Of a stretch of 50,028 bases of DNA, positions 1 to 7,867 are shown piece after piece; within the stretch, counting starts at the first letter, position 1, and each line of letters starts with the position of its first letter. This stretch comes from Bacillota bacterium (GTDB taxonomy: Bacteria; Bacillota; Clostridia; Lachnospirales; Lachnospiraceae), in contig JAQXUQ010000034.1 of assembly GCA_029224465.1 (NCBI GenBank), positions 1 through 50,028 on the forward strand, given 5' to 3'. Made by a program: the position numbers and the translations under genes. The notes below the pieces were generated by a model. That model had not been told where the DNA came from, made no database searches, and saw only the letters and a list, made by a program, of their open reading frames with translations.

Positions 1-98
1 GTTCCTTCCGCCACTCGTTAGCAGTTGGTGTAAATCTGCATCCGACTCGAACTACCGTCAAAATTTCAAAATTCTCTCCGGCGGCAGGAAGCCTTCTT

Positions 99-138
99 CT
101 TAGGAGGCGGACGCTCTATCCAGCTGAGCTACAGAGAC
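99..138 (-). tRNA. tRNA-Arg(CCT), 5' half only
   Basis: Read on the minus strand from 138, the sequence gives a 7-nt acceptor strand (GTCTCTG), TA, a 4-bp D stem (GCTC/GAGC) with a normal D loop, G26, the 5' anticodon strand TCCGC and a seven-base loop CTCCTAA with anticodon CCT. Beyond the loop the next five bases are GAAGA where GCGGA is needed. No T arm with a proper stem and no 3' strand CAGAGAC follows before the window edge. The 5' half is textbook and the 3' half is missing or displaced. It could be the junction of an element integrated at the anticodon loop, a decayed gene, or an interrupted gene. A GCGGA that would complete the stem lies at 11-7. Confidence 0.45.
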
Positions 139-167
139 ATATTCTGCGGTCAAAGCCGCAGAGATTA

Positions 168-1115
168 TTATACTATTGTTTCCTGATTATTTCCAGCCTC
201 TTTCTCTGCAGGCTCCTGATCAATAAAATTCACTTTCCCCTGCATCCAGATGATTCCCTTGAAACGCCTTCCAGGCTCCGGAACACCAAAAAGATCCTTG
301 CTGTTAATCGCAAGATCCAGATACAAACCGTTGCAGCTGAGCGTCAGAATCAGAATCTCCTCACCGGTCAGAAAATTCCTTGCGCGGCGGACCTTTTTGA
401 TATCCGCCATAATCGAGTACAAATCGCATTCCGCACCATACGGCATCAGATAAGAATCCACCATGGAATAGACATCTTCATACTGAATATGCGAGAGAAT
501 ATTTGCGTAAGTCTCCATTTCAGCCGATGAAAGCGTCCTTGCCGCCTCTTCGTCTCCGTCCCGCGCCTGCGTCATCAGCTTTCTGCGCTTGATTTCCGTC
601 GACTTTTTACTCTTACGTTCCACTTCCGACTCGTAAATCGGCATCAAAACAGACCCTTCCAGAGAAAGCGCCGACAAACTGCACGAGCTGACAATCCGTC
701 CGTTTTCCGGGTTCTGGCTCTGGCGGTCTTTGTTTTTCAGATATTCGATATAATTGCGCAGCCTGAAAATAAGCGTTACACCGACCCGCAGGTCATCGCA
801 GACGCCGGCATAAGAATTATTATCCAGACGTTTCTCGAAGGTTACATCCTCCGCCGAGCTGATTCTGTCCGTGTCCAGATACGGATAATAGTATTCCGGA
901 TAGAACTCATCATCGTCGTCAAACTGTCCGCATACGCAAAGTCCGAAATTCTTGCCAAGCGGCAGATCAAACTGAGCCAGCAGACTGTCCGGATCCGCCT
1001 CATTCGTGGTATACGCGCGGTAAGCAGGCTTCTCCAGCCCGCTTTGTATGAAATTAAATATTTCTTTTCTGGTTGGCGTTTTGGAAAAGCCCACCGCCCG
1101 TAAATACTTGTGCAA
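168..1115 (-). CDS. DUF3881 family protein
   Basis: A 315-residue soluble protein starting MHKYLRAVGFS, the N-terminus I associate with the DUF3881 family of Lachnospiraceae. Its biochemical role is unknown. There is no signal peptide or membrane segment. Residues 160-200 are a charged, probably helical stretch rich in Lys, Arg and Glu, and the C-terminus (about 255-315) looks like a small beta-rich module. The start is TTG at 1115, preceded by AAAGGG at seven bases; no ATG nearby fits the conserved N-terminus. It lies 44 bases downstream of serS and is probably the last gene of the parAB-serS transcript. A 6-bp inverted repeat at 144-161 follows its stop but has no T tract. Confidence 0.8.
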   Translation of the reverse strand: MHKYLRAVGFSKTPTRKEIFNFIQSGLEKPAYRAYTTNEADPDSLLAQFDLPLGKNFGLCVCGQFDDDDEFYPEYYYPYLDTDRISSAEDVTFEKRLDNNSYAGVCDDLRVGVTLIFRLRNYIEYLKNKDRQSQNPENGRIVSSCSLSALSLEGSVLMPIYESEVERKSKKSTEIKRRKLMTQARDGDEEAARTLSSAEMETYANILSHIQYEDVYSMVDSYLMPYGAECDLYSIMADIKKVRRARNFLTGEEILILTLSCNGLYLDLAINSKDLFGVPEPGRRFKGIIWMQGKVNFIDQEPAEKEAGNNQETIV

Positions 1116-1159
1116 CTATAAACCCTTTCAGCAAATTACCCGGTTGTCGTAATTGTTTT

Positions 1160-2446
1160 TCAGTTCTTGGGAATCAGCTCCGTCTGGCCGCCCATGTACG
1201 GCTGCAGAGACTTCGGAATCGCGACACTGCCGTCCGCGCGGAGATTGTTTTCCAGAAGAGCGATCAGCATTCTGGGCGACGCAACGACCGTATTGTTCAA
1301 TGTGTGCGCGAGATAGAGCTTGCCATCCTCTCCTTTAATACGGATTCTGAGGCGTCTTGCCTGCGCGTCTCCGAGGTTCGAGCAGCTGCCGACCTCAAAG
1401 TACTTCTTCTGTCTGGGCGACCACGCCTCCACATCGCAGGACTTTACCTTCAGATCCGCAAGGTCACCGGAGCAGCATTCGAGCTGCCGGACCGGAATAT
1501 CCATGCTGCGGAACAGCTCTACTGTATATCTCCAGAGCTTTTCATACCAGTCCATCGACTCTTCCGGCTTGCAGATGACGATCATCTCCTGCTTTTCGAA
1601 CTGATGGATACGGTAAACGCCTCTCTCTTCGATACCATGCGCGCCTTTTTCCTTACGGAAGCAAGGAGAATAAGATGTCAGCGTCTTGGGCAGCTGCGCT
1701 TCCGGCACGATCTGATCGATGAAGCCGCCGATCATGGAGTGCTCCGAGGTTCCGATCAGATAGAGGTCTTCTCCCTCGATTTTATACATCATCGCGTCCA
1801 TTTCGGCAAAACTCATAACGCCGTCAACGACTGCGGATCGGATCATGAACGGCGGAATCGTATACTCAAATCCCTTTCCGATCATGAAATCCCGCGCGTA
1901 AGACAAAACAGCAGAATGGAGTCTCGCGATATCTCCCTTGAGATAATAGAAACCGTTTCCGGCAACACGGCCTGCCGCATCAAAATCGACGCCATTGAAG
2001 CGGTTCATGATATCTACATGGTACGGGATTTCAAAATCCGGCACTTTCGGCTCGCCGAAACGCTGCAGCTCCACATTTTCGCTGTCGTCTTTTCCGATCG
2101 GAACGGACGGATCAATGATGTTCGGGATCGTCAGCATATCCCTGCGCACAATTTCCGATGCTTCCTTCTGGATTTTATCCAGCTCTTCCAGACGGGAATT
2201 GTCTCCGACCTGCTCTTTGAGTGCCATGGCTTCTTCTTTTTTTCCCTGCGCCATAAGAGCGCCGATCTGTCTGGAGATTTTCTTCTTCTCCGCGCGGATC
2301 TGGTCAGCTTCATTCTGTGCCTCACGGGCCTTTTTGTCATTCTCGATGACTTCATCTACCAGCGGAAGCTTTTCATTCTGGAATTTCTTCCGGATGTTTT
2401 CTCTGACTGCTTCCGGATTTTCCCGTAAAAACTTAATGTCTATCAT
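1160..2446 (-). CDS. serS: Seryl-tRNA synthetase
   Basis: Class IIa aminoacyl-tRNA synthetase that charges tRNA-Ser with serine in the cytoplasm. At 428 residues it has family length. The N-terminal 100 residues (MIDIKFLRENPEAVRENIR onward) form the charged tRNA-binding coiled coil. Motif 2 (CFRKEKGAHG, then YRIHQFEK) and motif 3 (LNNTVVASPRMLIALLENN) follow. These motifs differ from the E. coli type (CFRSEAGS, NGSGLAVGR) and match the divergent clostridial SerRS subgroup. The start overlaps the upstream DUF4446 gene by four bases (ATGA) and has a GGGAGGAAC ribosome site. A tRNA-Ser(GCT) gene lies at the other end of the window. Confidence 0.97.
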   Translation of the reverse strand: MIDIKFLRENPEAVRENIRKKFQNEKLPLVDEVIENDKKAREAQNEADQIRAEKKKISRQIGALMAQGKKEEAMALKEQVGDNSRLEELDKIQKEASEIVRRDMLTIPNIIDPSVPIGKDDSENVELQRFGEPKVPDFEIPYHVDIMNRFNGVDFDAAGRVAGNGFYYLKGDIARLHSAVLSYARDFMIGKGFEYTIPPFMIRSAVVDGVMSFAEMDAMMYKIEGEDLYLIGTSEHSMIGGFIDQIVPEAQLPKTLTSYSPCFRKEKGAHGIEERGVYRIHQFEKQEMIVICKPEESMDWYEKLWRYTVELFRSMDIPVRQLECCSGDLADLKVKSCDVEAWSPRQKKYFEVGSCSNLGDAQARRLRIRIKGEDGKLYLAHTLNNTVVASPRMLIALLENNLRADGSVAIPKSLQPYMGGQTELIPKN

Positions 2447-2967
2447 TTGTTGTTCCTCCCATATAAGAGTGCCTTGTCAAGTGCTTCAGCTTCTTCTTTA
2501 CTGAGCTCAACATCGGCTTTTCCATCCTTGATGATCTTCAGATAAGAATATCCTCCGCCATCCATTCCCTGCACGTTGTTAATCAGAACGCCGTCATCGT
2601 TTTCATCAAGAAGCACGAGCGCGGAACTCATCTGCCCTCCCATCTTCCTGAACGCATTGTACTTGACGATGCCGACCTTCTGAATGACGGTCTGAAGTCT
2701 GTCATAGATATCATCGATATCCTGCGTGTTTCTGTCAAGGACTTTGTGAAGTCCTGCGTATTCCCGGAAGATCTTCAGCATCGTGTCTTCCAGGCTTTCG
2801 CCGTCGGTGCCGGAGGTAAGCTGATCGAGCCTTCGCTCCAGCTTTTTGCGTCCAGAAATGTCTGTGATGACAAGAATCAGTACGACAATAAACAGTGCGA
2901 AAAGGACCAGAATCAGAATACCCGGATCCAGGAAACCCAGTCCTATCGAATTAAAAAAGTCACTCAT
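2443..2967 (-). CDS. DUF4446 family membrane-anchored protein
   Basis: 174 residues with one N-terminal transmembrane helix (about 15-36, rich in Leu, Ile and Val), a probable coiled coil (about 40-110) and a compact C-terminal domain containing IGIVKYNAF-like and ALVLLDENDDG segments typical of DUF4446. Function is unknown. The family often sits directly downstream of parB in Clostridia, as here (14-base gap), so a role at the membrane connected with chromosome organisation is conceivable but unproven. It is translationally coupled to serS through a four-base overlap. Confidence 0.85.
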   Translation of the reverse strand: MSDFFNSIGLGFLDPGILILVLFALFIVVLILVITDISGRKKLERRLDQLTSGTDGESLEDTMLKIFREYAGLHKVLDRNTQDIDDIYDRLQTVIQKVGIVKYNAFRKMGGQMSSALVLLDENDDGVLINNVQGMDGGGYSYLKIIKDGKADVELSKEEAEALDKALLYGRNNK

Positions 2968-2981
2968 CTATTCTGTCTCCG

Positions 2982-4028
2982 TTAAATCATCAGTCTGGAC
3001 ATCAGCTTTTCCAGATCATCATTGGAAGTGAACTGGATTTCAAGCCTGCCGCCGTTTTTACTCTTATGGGAAATCGCGACTTTCATGCCAAGAGACTGAT
3101 TCAGCTTAGTCTCGATATCCTGATAAATTGCTTCCAGCGCCGGATCATCCGGCTTTTTCTGCGGTTTGCTCTTTCCAAGGTTCTTTACAAGGCGTTCGAC
3201 TTCTCTGACCGAGAGGTTCTCCGCGACAATTCTGTCCGCCAGAGACTTCTGCTGCTGCGGATCCATAACAGGAAGCAGCGCTCTTGCCTGTCCCATGGAC
3301 AGAATTCCCTGCGCAACCATATCACGGACATCCCCGGAGAGTTTCAGAAGCCGCAGTGCATTCGTAATCGTTGAACGGTTTTTCGACACCTTTTGCGCTA
3401 CTTCTTCCTGCCGGAGCTGGAATTCATCAATCAATCGCTGATACGCTTCCGCCTCTTCGATCGGATTCAGATCTTCCCGCTGCAGATTGTCAATCAGGGA
3501 GATAACTACCTTCTGTGTATCATCATAGTTTTTAATAATAACCGGAACTTCGCGAATGCCAGCGATCTTGCAGGCTCTCCAGCGGCGTTCTCCGTTGATT
3601 ATCGAATAATGGGTGCCGTTGTCCTGCACAGTTAGCGGCTCTATCAACCCGTGCTCTTTAATCGACTGCGCCAGCTCTTCGAGAGATTCTTTATTAAAGT
3701 TTTTTCGCGGCTGATTCCTGTCCGGCTCGATCTTGCTGACCCGGACAAGCCGGACCGTTCCGACGCCCTTGATCTCTGCTCCGGAAGCAGGTTTATTGGC
3801 CGCTTCTGCCGGTTTTACGGGTGCCGCGGCAGAGAGCGCACTACCTGCAGTCTTTTTTCCGACAGCCGGATTTATCTGTTCATTATTTGCAGTTCCGGAT
3901 TCTGTTGTTCCGGACGCCTCCGCGCCTTCTTCCGGCTTCGAAGCGGAACTGTCTTCTGTCTTTTCCTTTGCCATTGGGATCAGCGCATCGAGTCCTCTCC
4001 CCAATCCCCTGTGTTTTTTACCTGCCAT
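2982..4028 (-). CDS. parB: Chromosome-partitioning protein ParB (Spo0J)
   Basis: Centromere-binding CTPase that loads on parS, spreads as a sliding clamp and recruits SMC. With the start at 4028 (AAGGTG six bases upstream) it has 348 residues; an in-frame ATG at 4055 lacks a ribosome site. It begins with the conserved KKHRGLGRGLDAL patch that stimulates ParA ATPase. This is followed by an unusually long Ala/Ser/Glu/Pro linker (about 20-88), the CTP-binding N domain with GERRWRA at 146-152, the helix-turn-helix around SKNRSTITNALRLL, and the dimerisation domain at the C-terminus. It lies 20 codons' length or less from parA, and its parS targets lie just upstream of parA. Confidence 0.97.
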   Translation of the reverse strand: MAGKKHRGLGRGLDALIPMAKEKTEDSSASKPEEGAEASGTTESGTANNEQINPAVGKKTAGSALSAAAPVKPAEAANKPASGAEIKGVGTVRLVRVSKIEPDRNQPRKNFNKESLEELAQSIKEHGLIEPLTVQDNGTHYSIINGERRWRACKIAGIREVPVIIKNYDDTQKVVISLIDNLQREDLNPIEEAEAYQRLIDEFQLRQEEVAQKVSKNRSTITNALRLLKLSGDVRDMVAQGILSMGQARALLPVMDPQQQKSLADRIVAENLSVREVERLVKNLGKSKPQKKPDDPALEAIYQDIETKLNQSLGMKVAISHKSKNGGRLEIQFTSNDDLEKLMSRLMI

Positions 4029-4075
4029 GTCCGCACCTTCCCTGACCGAACCCATGCGGGTCTGTTTTGCCGATA

Positions 4076-4843
4076 TTATTGCCCGGCACTTCTGATCACC
4101 TCATCCGCCAGATCTCTGTACGCATCTGCGCCCGCGGATTTCGGATCATACATTGTGATCGGCTCCCCATAGCTGGGTGCCTCCGCGAGTCTGACATTTC
4201 TGGGAATCATTGTATCGTAAATCTTCTGTGTAACATTCGCGCGGACATTGTCCACCACCTGCTGGCTGAGGTTGGTTCTGGAATCATACATCGTAAAAAC
4301 AATTCCCTCAATGTCCAGCTTCTCATTCAGTCTCTCCCGGACCAGGTTGATCGTATGAATCAGCTGACTGAGTCCTTCCAGCGCGTAATATTCACATTGA
4401 ATCGGAACCAGTACGGTGTCCGATGCTGTCATGGCGTTGACGGTCAGGACATTCAATGAAGGCGGGCAGTCCAGCATGATGAAGTCATAGTCGTCTCGGA
4501 TATAATCAAGAGCATCCCGCAGGATGAATTCCTTGTGGTCGATGCCGATCAGGTCAATTTCTGCAGCCGCGGTATTAATATTGGAAGGAATCAGGTCGAT
4601 GTTCTCATAGACATCATGCTTGATGGCCTCATTGATCGAGCAGTCATCCAGCATCAGCTGATAAATGGTATTCTCTTCCTGATTTTTATCGATACCAAAA
4701 CCGCTTGTGGTGTTTCCCTGCGGATCGATATCAACAACCAGAACTTTTTTGCCTTTTTCAGCTAGAGCTGCCGAAAGATTGATCGTCGTCGTAGTCTTTC
4801 CGACGCCGCCTTTCTGATTTGCTACAGAAATGATCTTGCCCAT
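4076..4843 (-). CDS. parA: Chromosome-partitioning ATPase ParA (Soj)
   Basis: 255-residue Walker-type ATPase that cooperates with ParB in origin segregation and influences DnaA. The deviant Walker [10 protein letters not shown] is at 11-19, the A' motif DIDPQGN follows, and the Walker B segment [10 protein letters not shown] is mid-protein. There is no N-terminal HTH extension, so this is the chromosomal Soj type rather than a plasmid type Ia ParA. The ATG at 4843 is preceded by AAAGGA. The gene heads the parA-parB-DUF4446-serS-DUF3881 unit. Confidence 0.97.
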   Translation of the reverse strand: MGKIISVANQKGGVGKTTTTINLSAALAEKGKKVLVVDIDPQGNTTSGFGIDKNQEENTIYQLMLDDCSINEAIKHDVYENIDLIPSNINTAAAEIDLIGIDHKEFILRDALDYIRDDYDFIMLDCPPSLNVLTVNAMTASDTVLVPIQCEYYALEGLSQLIHTINLVRERLNEKLDIEGIVFTMYDSRTNLSQQVVDNVRANVTQKIYDTMIPRNVRLAEAPSYGEPITMYDPKSAGADAYRDLADEVIRSAGQ

Positions 4844-4880
4844 GAATTTTTCCTTTCACTGCCATGGTGACAGCGGTTTT

Positions 4881-4909
4881 ATAGTAGCATTTTCGGGCTG
4901 TTTAGTAAA
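4881..4909 (-). promoter_or_regulatory. Predicted promoter of parAB
   Basis: Minus-strand -35 TTTACT (4909-4904), a 17-base spacer and -10 TACTAT (4886-4881), placed about 40 bases upstream of the parA ATG. The spacing is ideal and the hexamers moderate. The three nearest parS-like sites lie just upstream. Confidence 0.5.
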
Positions 4910-4933
4910 GTGTACCGCCGCATGGGGAACTCA

Positions 4934-4949
4934 TGTTTCACGTAAATCA
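4934..4949. promoter_or_regulatory. Degenerate parS site (14 of 16)
   Basis: TGTTTCACGTAAATCA matches the 16-bp consensus parS TGTTTCACGTGAAACA at 14 positions; the left half is intact. It is 28 bases from the next perfect site and directly upstream of the parA promoter. Confidence 0.5.
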
Positions 4950-4976
4950 TTGTCTCCGGGGCTGCGTTTGTAAAAA

Positions 4977-4992
4977 TGTTTCACGTGAAACA
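4977..4992. promoter_or_regulatory. parS: parS centromere site, perfect
   Basis: Exact 16-bp TGTTTCACGTGAAACA in the parA-rsmG gap. This is the canonical ParB/Spo0J target, next to the parB gene that encodes its binder. Confidence 0.95.
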
Positions 4993-5017
4993 TTTTGCCG
5001 GTTTTCTGACTTAGAAA

Positions 5018-5033
5018 TGTTTCACGTGAAACA
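5018..5033. promoter_or_regulatory. parS: parS centromere site, perfect
   Basis: Second exact TGTTTCACGTGAAACA, 41 bases (about four helical turns) centre to centre from the first, so both would lie on the same face of the DNA. Confidence 0.95.
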
Positions 5034-5050
5034 TTTCTCGCACATAATGA

Positions 5051-5091
5051 AAGCAGGCTGAAAAACAACTACTGTGTTCTTCGGCCTGCTT
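5051..5091 (-). terminator. Putative terminator hairpin after rsmG
   Basis: AAGCAGGC (5051-5058) and GCCTGCTT (5084-5091) form an 8-bp outer stem. Inner arms 60-67 and 75-82 extend it with one wobble in the minus-strand RNA. It lies directly beyond the rsmG stop codon. The U tract after it is weak (TCATTATG), so it may pause or terminate only partly. Confidence 0.5.
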
Positions 5092-5095
5092 CTGA

Positions 5096-5845
5096 TTATA
5101 CATTTTCCAATCCCAATGGCTGTTTGGAAGGCGTACCGGCTTTTCTGGGATATTTAAGCGGAGTCGGCTTGATCTTCTGAATTATCAGCAGCGTTCTCCC
5201 GTAATCCGTACCCGGCAGCCGGAATTCACGGCTTTGCTTCAGTTTTCCGCCCAATATCCGGATTGCTGTCTTTCCGCTCTTCAGCTCTTCCTCCGCTTTT
5301 TCCGATTTGTACGCGGTAAATATACCGCCGGTTCTTACAAAAGGGAGATCATACTCGCAAAGTGTTGCGAGGTTCGCGACAGCTCTCGAAACTGCCATGT
5401 CATACTTCTCACGATGATTCTTGTCACGGGAAAGCTCTTCCGCCCTCGCGTGAATTGTAACCACATTGGAAACTCCGGTTTTCTGAATTGTATCATCCAG
5501 AAAACGGATTCGTTTATTCAAAGAATCCATCAGCGTCACCTGTAATTCCGGAAATGCGATTGCAAGTACAAGGCCGGGAAAACCCGCTCCGGTCCCAATA
5601 TCGATGATCTTTCTGTATCTGCCGATCTCCGTCCTGTCCATGACTTCAAGTATGGAAAGGCTGTCCAGAAAATGTTTCACATAGACATCCTCTTCTTCCG
5701 TAATGGCAGTCAGATTCATGATCTTGTTCCATTCTATGAGGTTTTCAAAGAAAATGCGGAGCTGACGAAGCTGCTCTTCTTCCAGACTGACAGGATGAGC
5801 CAGTCCGGATAGTCCTTCGTTCAGAAGCTGTTCTGCTTTTGTCAT
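5096..5845 (-). CDS. rsmG: 16S rRNA (guanine-N7) methyltransferase RsmG
   Basis: SAM-dependent enzyme that methylates G527 of 16S rRNA in the 530 loop; loss gives low-level streptomycin resistance in other bacteria. 249 residues, close to the usual 235-240 with a short C-terminal extension (GTPSKQPLGLENV). The Rossmann SAM motif is IDIGTGAGFPGLVLAI, followed by VTLMDSLNKRIRFL and AVSRAVANLATL, all hallmarks of GidB. The ATG is at 5845. It follows mnmG by 75 bases, a gap that contains part of a parS-centred palindrome. Confidence 0.96.
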   Translation of the reverse strand: MTKAEQLLNEGLSGLAHPVSLEEEQLRQLRIFFENLIEWNKIMNLTAITEEEDVYVKHFLDSLSILEVMDRTEIGRYRKIIDIGTGAGFPGLVLAIAFPELQVTLMDSLNKRIRFLDDTIQKTGVSNVVTIHARAEELSRDKNHREKYDMAVSRAVANLATLCEYDLPFVRTGGIFTAYKSEKAEEELKSGKTAIRILGGKLKQSREFRLPGTDYGRTLLIIQKIKPTPLKYPRKAGTPSKQPLGLENV

Positions 5846-5879
5846 TGTAAGTAACCTGCCTCAAAATAAATTGCTTTTA

Positions 5880-5923
5880 TAAGTCATGAGGAATGTTTCA
5901 CGTGAAACATTCCTCATGACTTA
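5880..5923. repeat. parS: 44-bp perfect palindrome centred on a parS site
   Basis: Positions 5880-5923 are a perfect inverted repeat with no central spacer. Its middle 16 bases (5894-5909) are an exact parS, TGTTTCACGTGAAACA. The outer arms (AAGTCATGAGGAA and its complement) are not part of the parS consensus. The mnmG stop codon (5921-5923) is the last triplet of the palindrome. In RNA either strand could fold into a long stem. The sequence supports ParB binding; whether the extra arms serve DNA binding, cruciform formation or mRNA-end structure is unknown. Confidence 0.9.
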
Positions 5924-7852
5924 CTCTATTTCATACTTTTCAAGATATACAAGAAGAACCGATATATCCGCCGGCGTTACACCCGACATTCTTGATGCCT
6001 GCCCGATCGATGACGGGCGGAGCTGCTTCAGTTTCTGTCTGGCTTCCAGCCGCAGACTCAGCACTTTATCGTAGTCAATATTCTTCGGTATTTTCTTGTT
6101 TTCCAGTTTGTTGAACTGCTCGACTTGTTTTTTCTGACGTTCAATATAGCCTTCGTACTTGATATTGATTTCTACCTGCTCCGTAACTTCATCCGGAAGC
6201 CTGGGCCTCATCGGATCAAGACCGACCATATTTTTATAGTTAATCTCCGGACGGCACAGAAGATCCGCCAGTGAGATGCCTGTCCGGATGGCGCTTGAAC
6301 CAATGCTCTGCAGATATTCCTGATTCACGCCGGCCGCACCGATTCTGGTATTCTTCAGTCGCAGGATTTCCGCGTTAATTGCTTCCTGTTTCCATACGAC
6401 ATGGTCATATTGTTCTTTTGAGATCAGACCGACGCGGTATCCGTACTTGCGAAGGCGCAGATCCGCATTGTCCTGCCGGAGGAGAAGTCTGTACTCCGCG
6501 CGGGAAGTCATCATACGGTAGGGTTCCCGGTTGTCTTTGCTGACAAGGTCATCAATCAGAACGCCGATATAGCTTTCCGAACGCTTTAAAACCAGCGGCT
6601 CCTCTCCTTTGATTTCCATGGCGGCGTTAATACCGGCAATCAGTCCCTGTGCGGCAGCTTCTTCATATCCGCTGCTGCCGTTGAATTGTCCGGCGCAAAA
6701 CAGTCCTTGCACCGCCTTTGTCTCCAGCGTCTGTTTCAGAGCGTTTGCGTTGATGCAGTCATACTCAATCGCGTAAGCGTTGCGGACAATGCAGCAGTTT
6801 TCAAGCCCCGGTACCGTTCTGTACATCTTCTGCTGCACATCATCCGGCATGGAAGAAGACATTCCGTCGATATACATCTCATTGGTGTATCTTCCTTCAG
6901 GTTCAATAAAGACCTGATGCCTTGTCTTTTCGCTGAATTTAATCACCTTGTCTTCGATTGAAGGACAATAACGCGGTCCGGTGCCTTCAATGATACCGGC
7001 ATAAATCGGAGAACGGTCTATGTTTTCTCGGATGATCTCATGGGTCTGTTCATTCGTATAGGTAAGATAACACGGCACCTGCTCAATCTGCACTTCTTCC
7101 TCTTTTGTAGAATAGGAAAACGGAACGACGTGCGGATCACCGTACTGTGCTGTCATTTTGGAAAAATCAATGGAACGTTTGTCAATTCTTGCGGGTGTTC
7201 CTGTTTTGAAGCGTCTTGTATGAATTCCAAGAGTCTCGAGCGCGTCTTTCAGATATGTCGAGCGCTGCATGCCGCCGGGGCCGGTCTCCGTAATGGCTTC
7301 TCCCACAAGGCACCGCGCGTTCAGGTAGGTACCGGTACAGATTATGACAGCCTTGCAATGGTAGACCGTACCGGTGTTCAGACGGACGCCGGTAATCTTC
7401 TTTAAGGACTTGCCGTCCGCATCTTCCATCTCCTCCGTGCACAGGTCAACAACCTCGCCCATCCGGATTTCCAGATTTTCCTGATTCTCCAGCGTATGGC
7501 GCATCTGTCTGCTGTACTCGGCTTTATCCGCCTGTGTCCGCAGAGAATGCACCGCCGGACCTTTGGAAACATTCAGCATCTTGGACTGGATGAAGGTTTT
7601 ATCGATATTTTTAGCCATTTCGCCGCCGAGCGCGTCGATTTCCCTGACAAGGTGTCCTTTGGAAGAGCCACCAATATGCGGATTACAGGGCATCATCGCG
7701 ATGCTGTCGGTATTCATCGTGAAAATCACCGTTTGAAGGCCTAGTCTTGCGGCCGCAAGCGCGGCTTCGCAGCCGGCATGGCCTGCGCCGATGACACAGA
7801 CATCCGCCTGCAGCTGATAAGAATTATTATTAGTATAAATCGTATTGCTCAT
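5921..7852 (-). CDS. mnmG: tRNA uridine-5-carboxymethylaminomethyl modification enzyme MnmG
   Basis: FAD protein that, with MnmE, installs (carboxymethyl)aminomethyl groups at wobble U34 of tRNAs reading split codon boxes. 643 residues, standard length. The N-terminal dinucleotide-binding motif GAGHAGCE is at 22-29, the GIDA signatures [20 protein letters not shown] and the [19 protein letters not shown] region are intact, and the helical C-terminal tRNA-binding domain ends in [13 protein letters not shown]. It lies 15 bases downstream of mnmE and belongs to the mnmE-mnmG-rsmG unit. Confidence 0.98.
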   Translation of the reverse strand: MSNTIYTNNNSYQLQADVCVIGAGHAGCEAALAAARLGLQTVIFTMNTDSIAMMPCNPHIGGSSKGHLVREIDALGGEMAKNIDKTFIQSKMLNVSKGPAVHSLRTQADKAEYSRQMRHTLENQENLEIRMGEVVDLCTEEMEDADGKSLKKITGVRLNTGTVYHCKAVIICTGTYLNARCLVGEAITETGPGGMQRSTYLKDALETLGIHTRRFKTGTPARIDKRSIDFSKMTAQYGDPHVVPFSYSTKEEEVQIEQVPCYLTYTNEQTHEIIRENIDRSPIYAGIIEGTGPRYCPSIEDKVIKFSEKTRHQVFIEPEGRYTNEMYIDGMSSSMPDDVQQKMYRTVPGLENCCIVRNAYAIEYDCINANALKQTLETKAVQGLFCAGQFNGSSGYEEAAAQGLIAGINAAMEIKGEEPLVLKRSESYIGVLIDDLVSKDNREPYRMMTSRAEYRLLLRQDNADLRLRKYGYRVGLISKEQYDHVVWKQEAINAEILRLKNTRIGAAGVNQEYLQSIGSSAIRTGISLADLLCRPEINYKNMVGLDPMRPRLPDEVTEQVEINIKYEGYIERQKKQVEQFNKLENKKIPKNIDYDKVLSLRLEARQKLKQLRPSSIGQASRMSGVTPADISVLLVYLEKYEIE

Positions 7853-7867
7853 TTGAATAAGTAGTAA

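Noticed and set aside
24-60. A T-loop-like TTCGAGT followed by ACACCA on the minus strand, as the 3' half of the tRNA-Arg
   Set aside because: The flanking bases do not form a T stem, and no strand complementary to the acceptor GTCTCTG is found.
144-161. 6-bp dyad CTGCGG/CCGCAG as terminator of the DUF3881 gene
   Set aside because: There is no T tract on either side and it lies only six bases from the tRNA 5' end; it could equally be part of tRNA processing.
1073-2428. 451-codon plus-strand frame opposite serS
   Set aside because: Antisense shadow of a clear SerRS gene; the translation is rich in His, Arg and Phe without domains and has no ribosome site.
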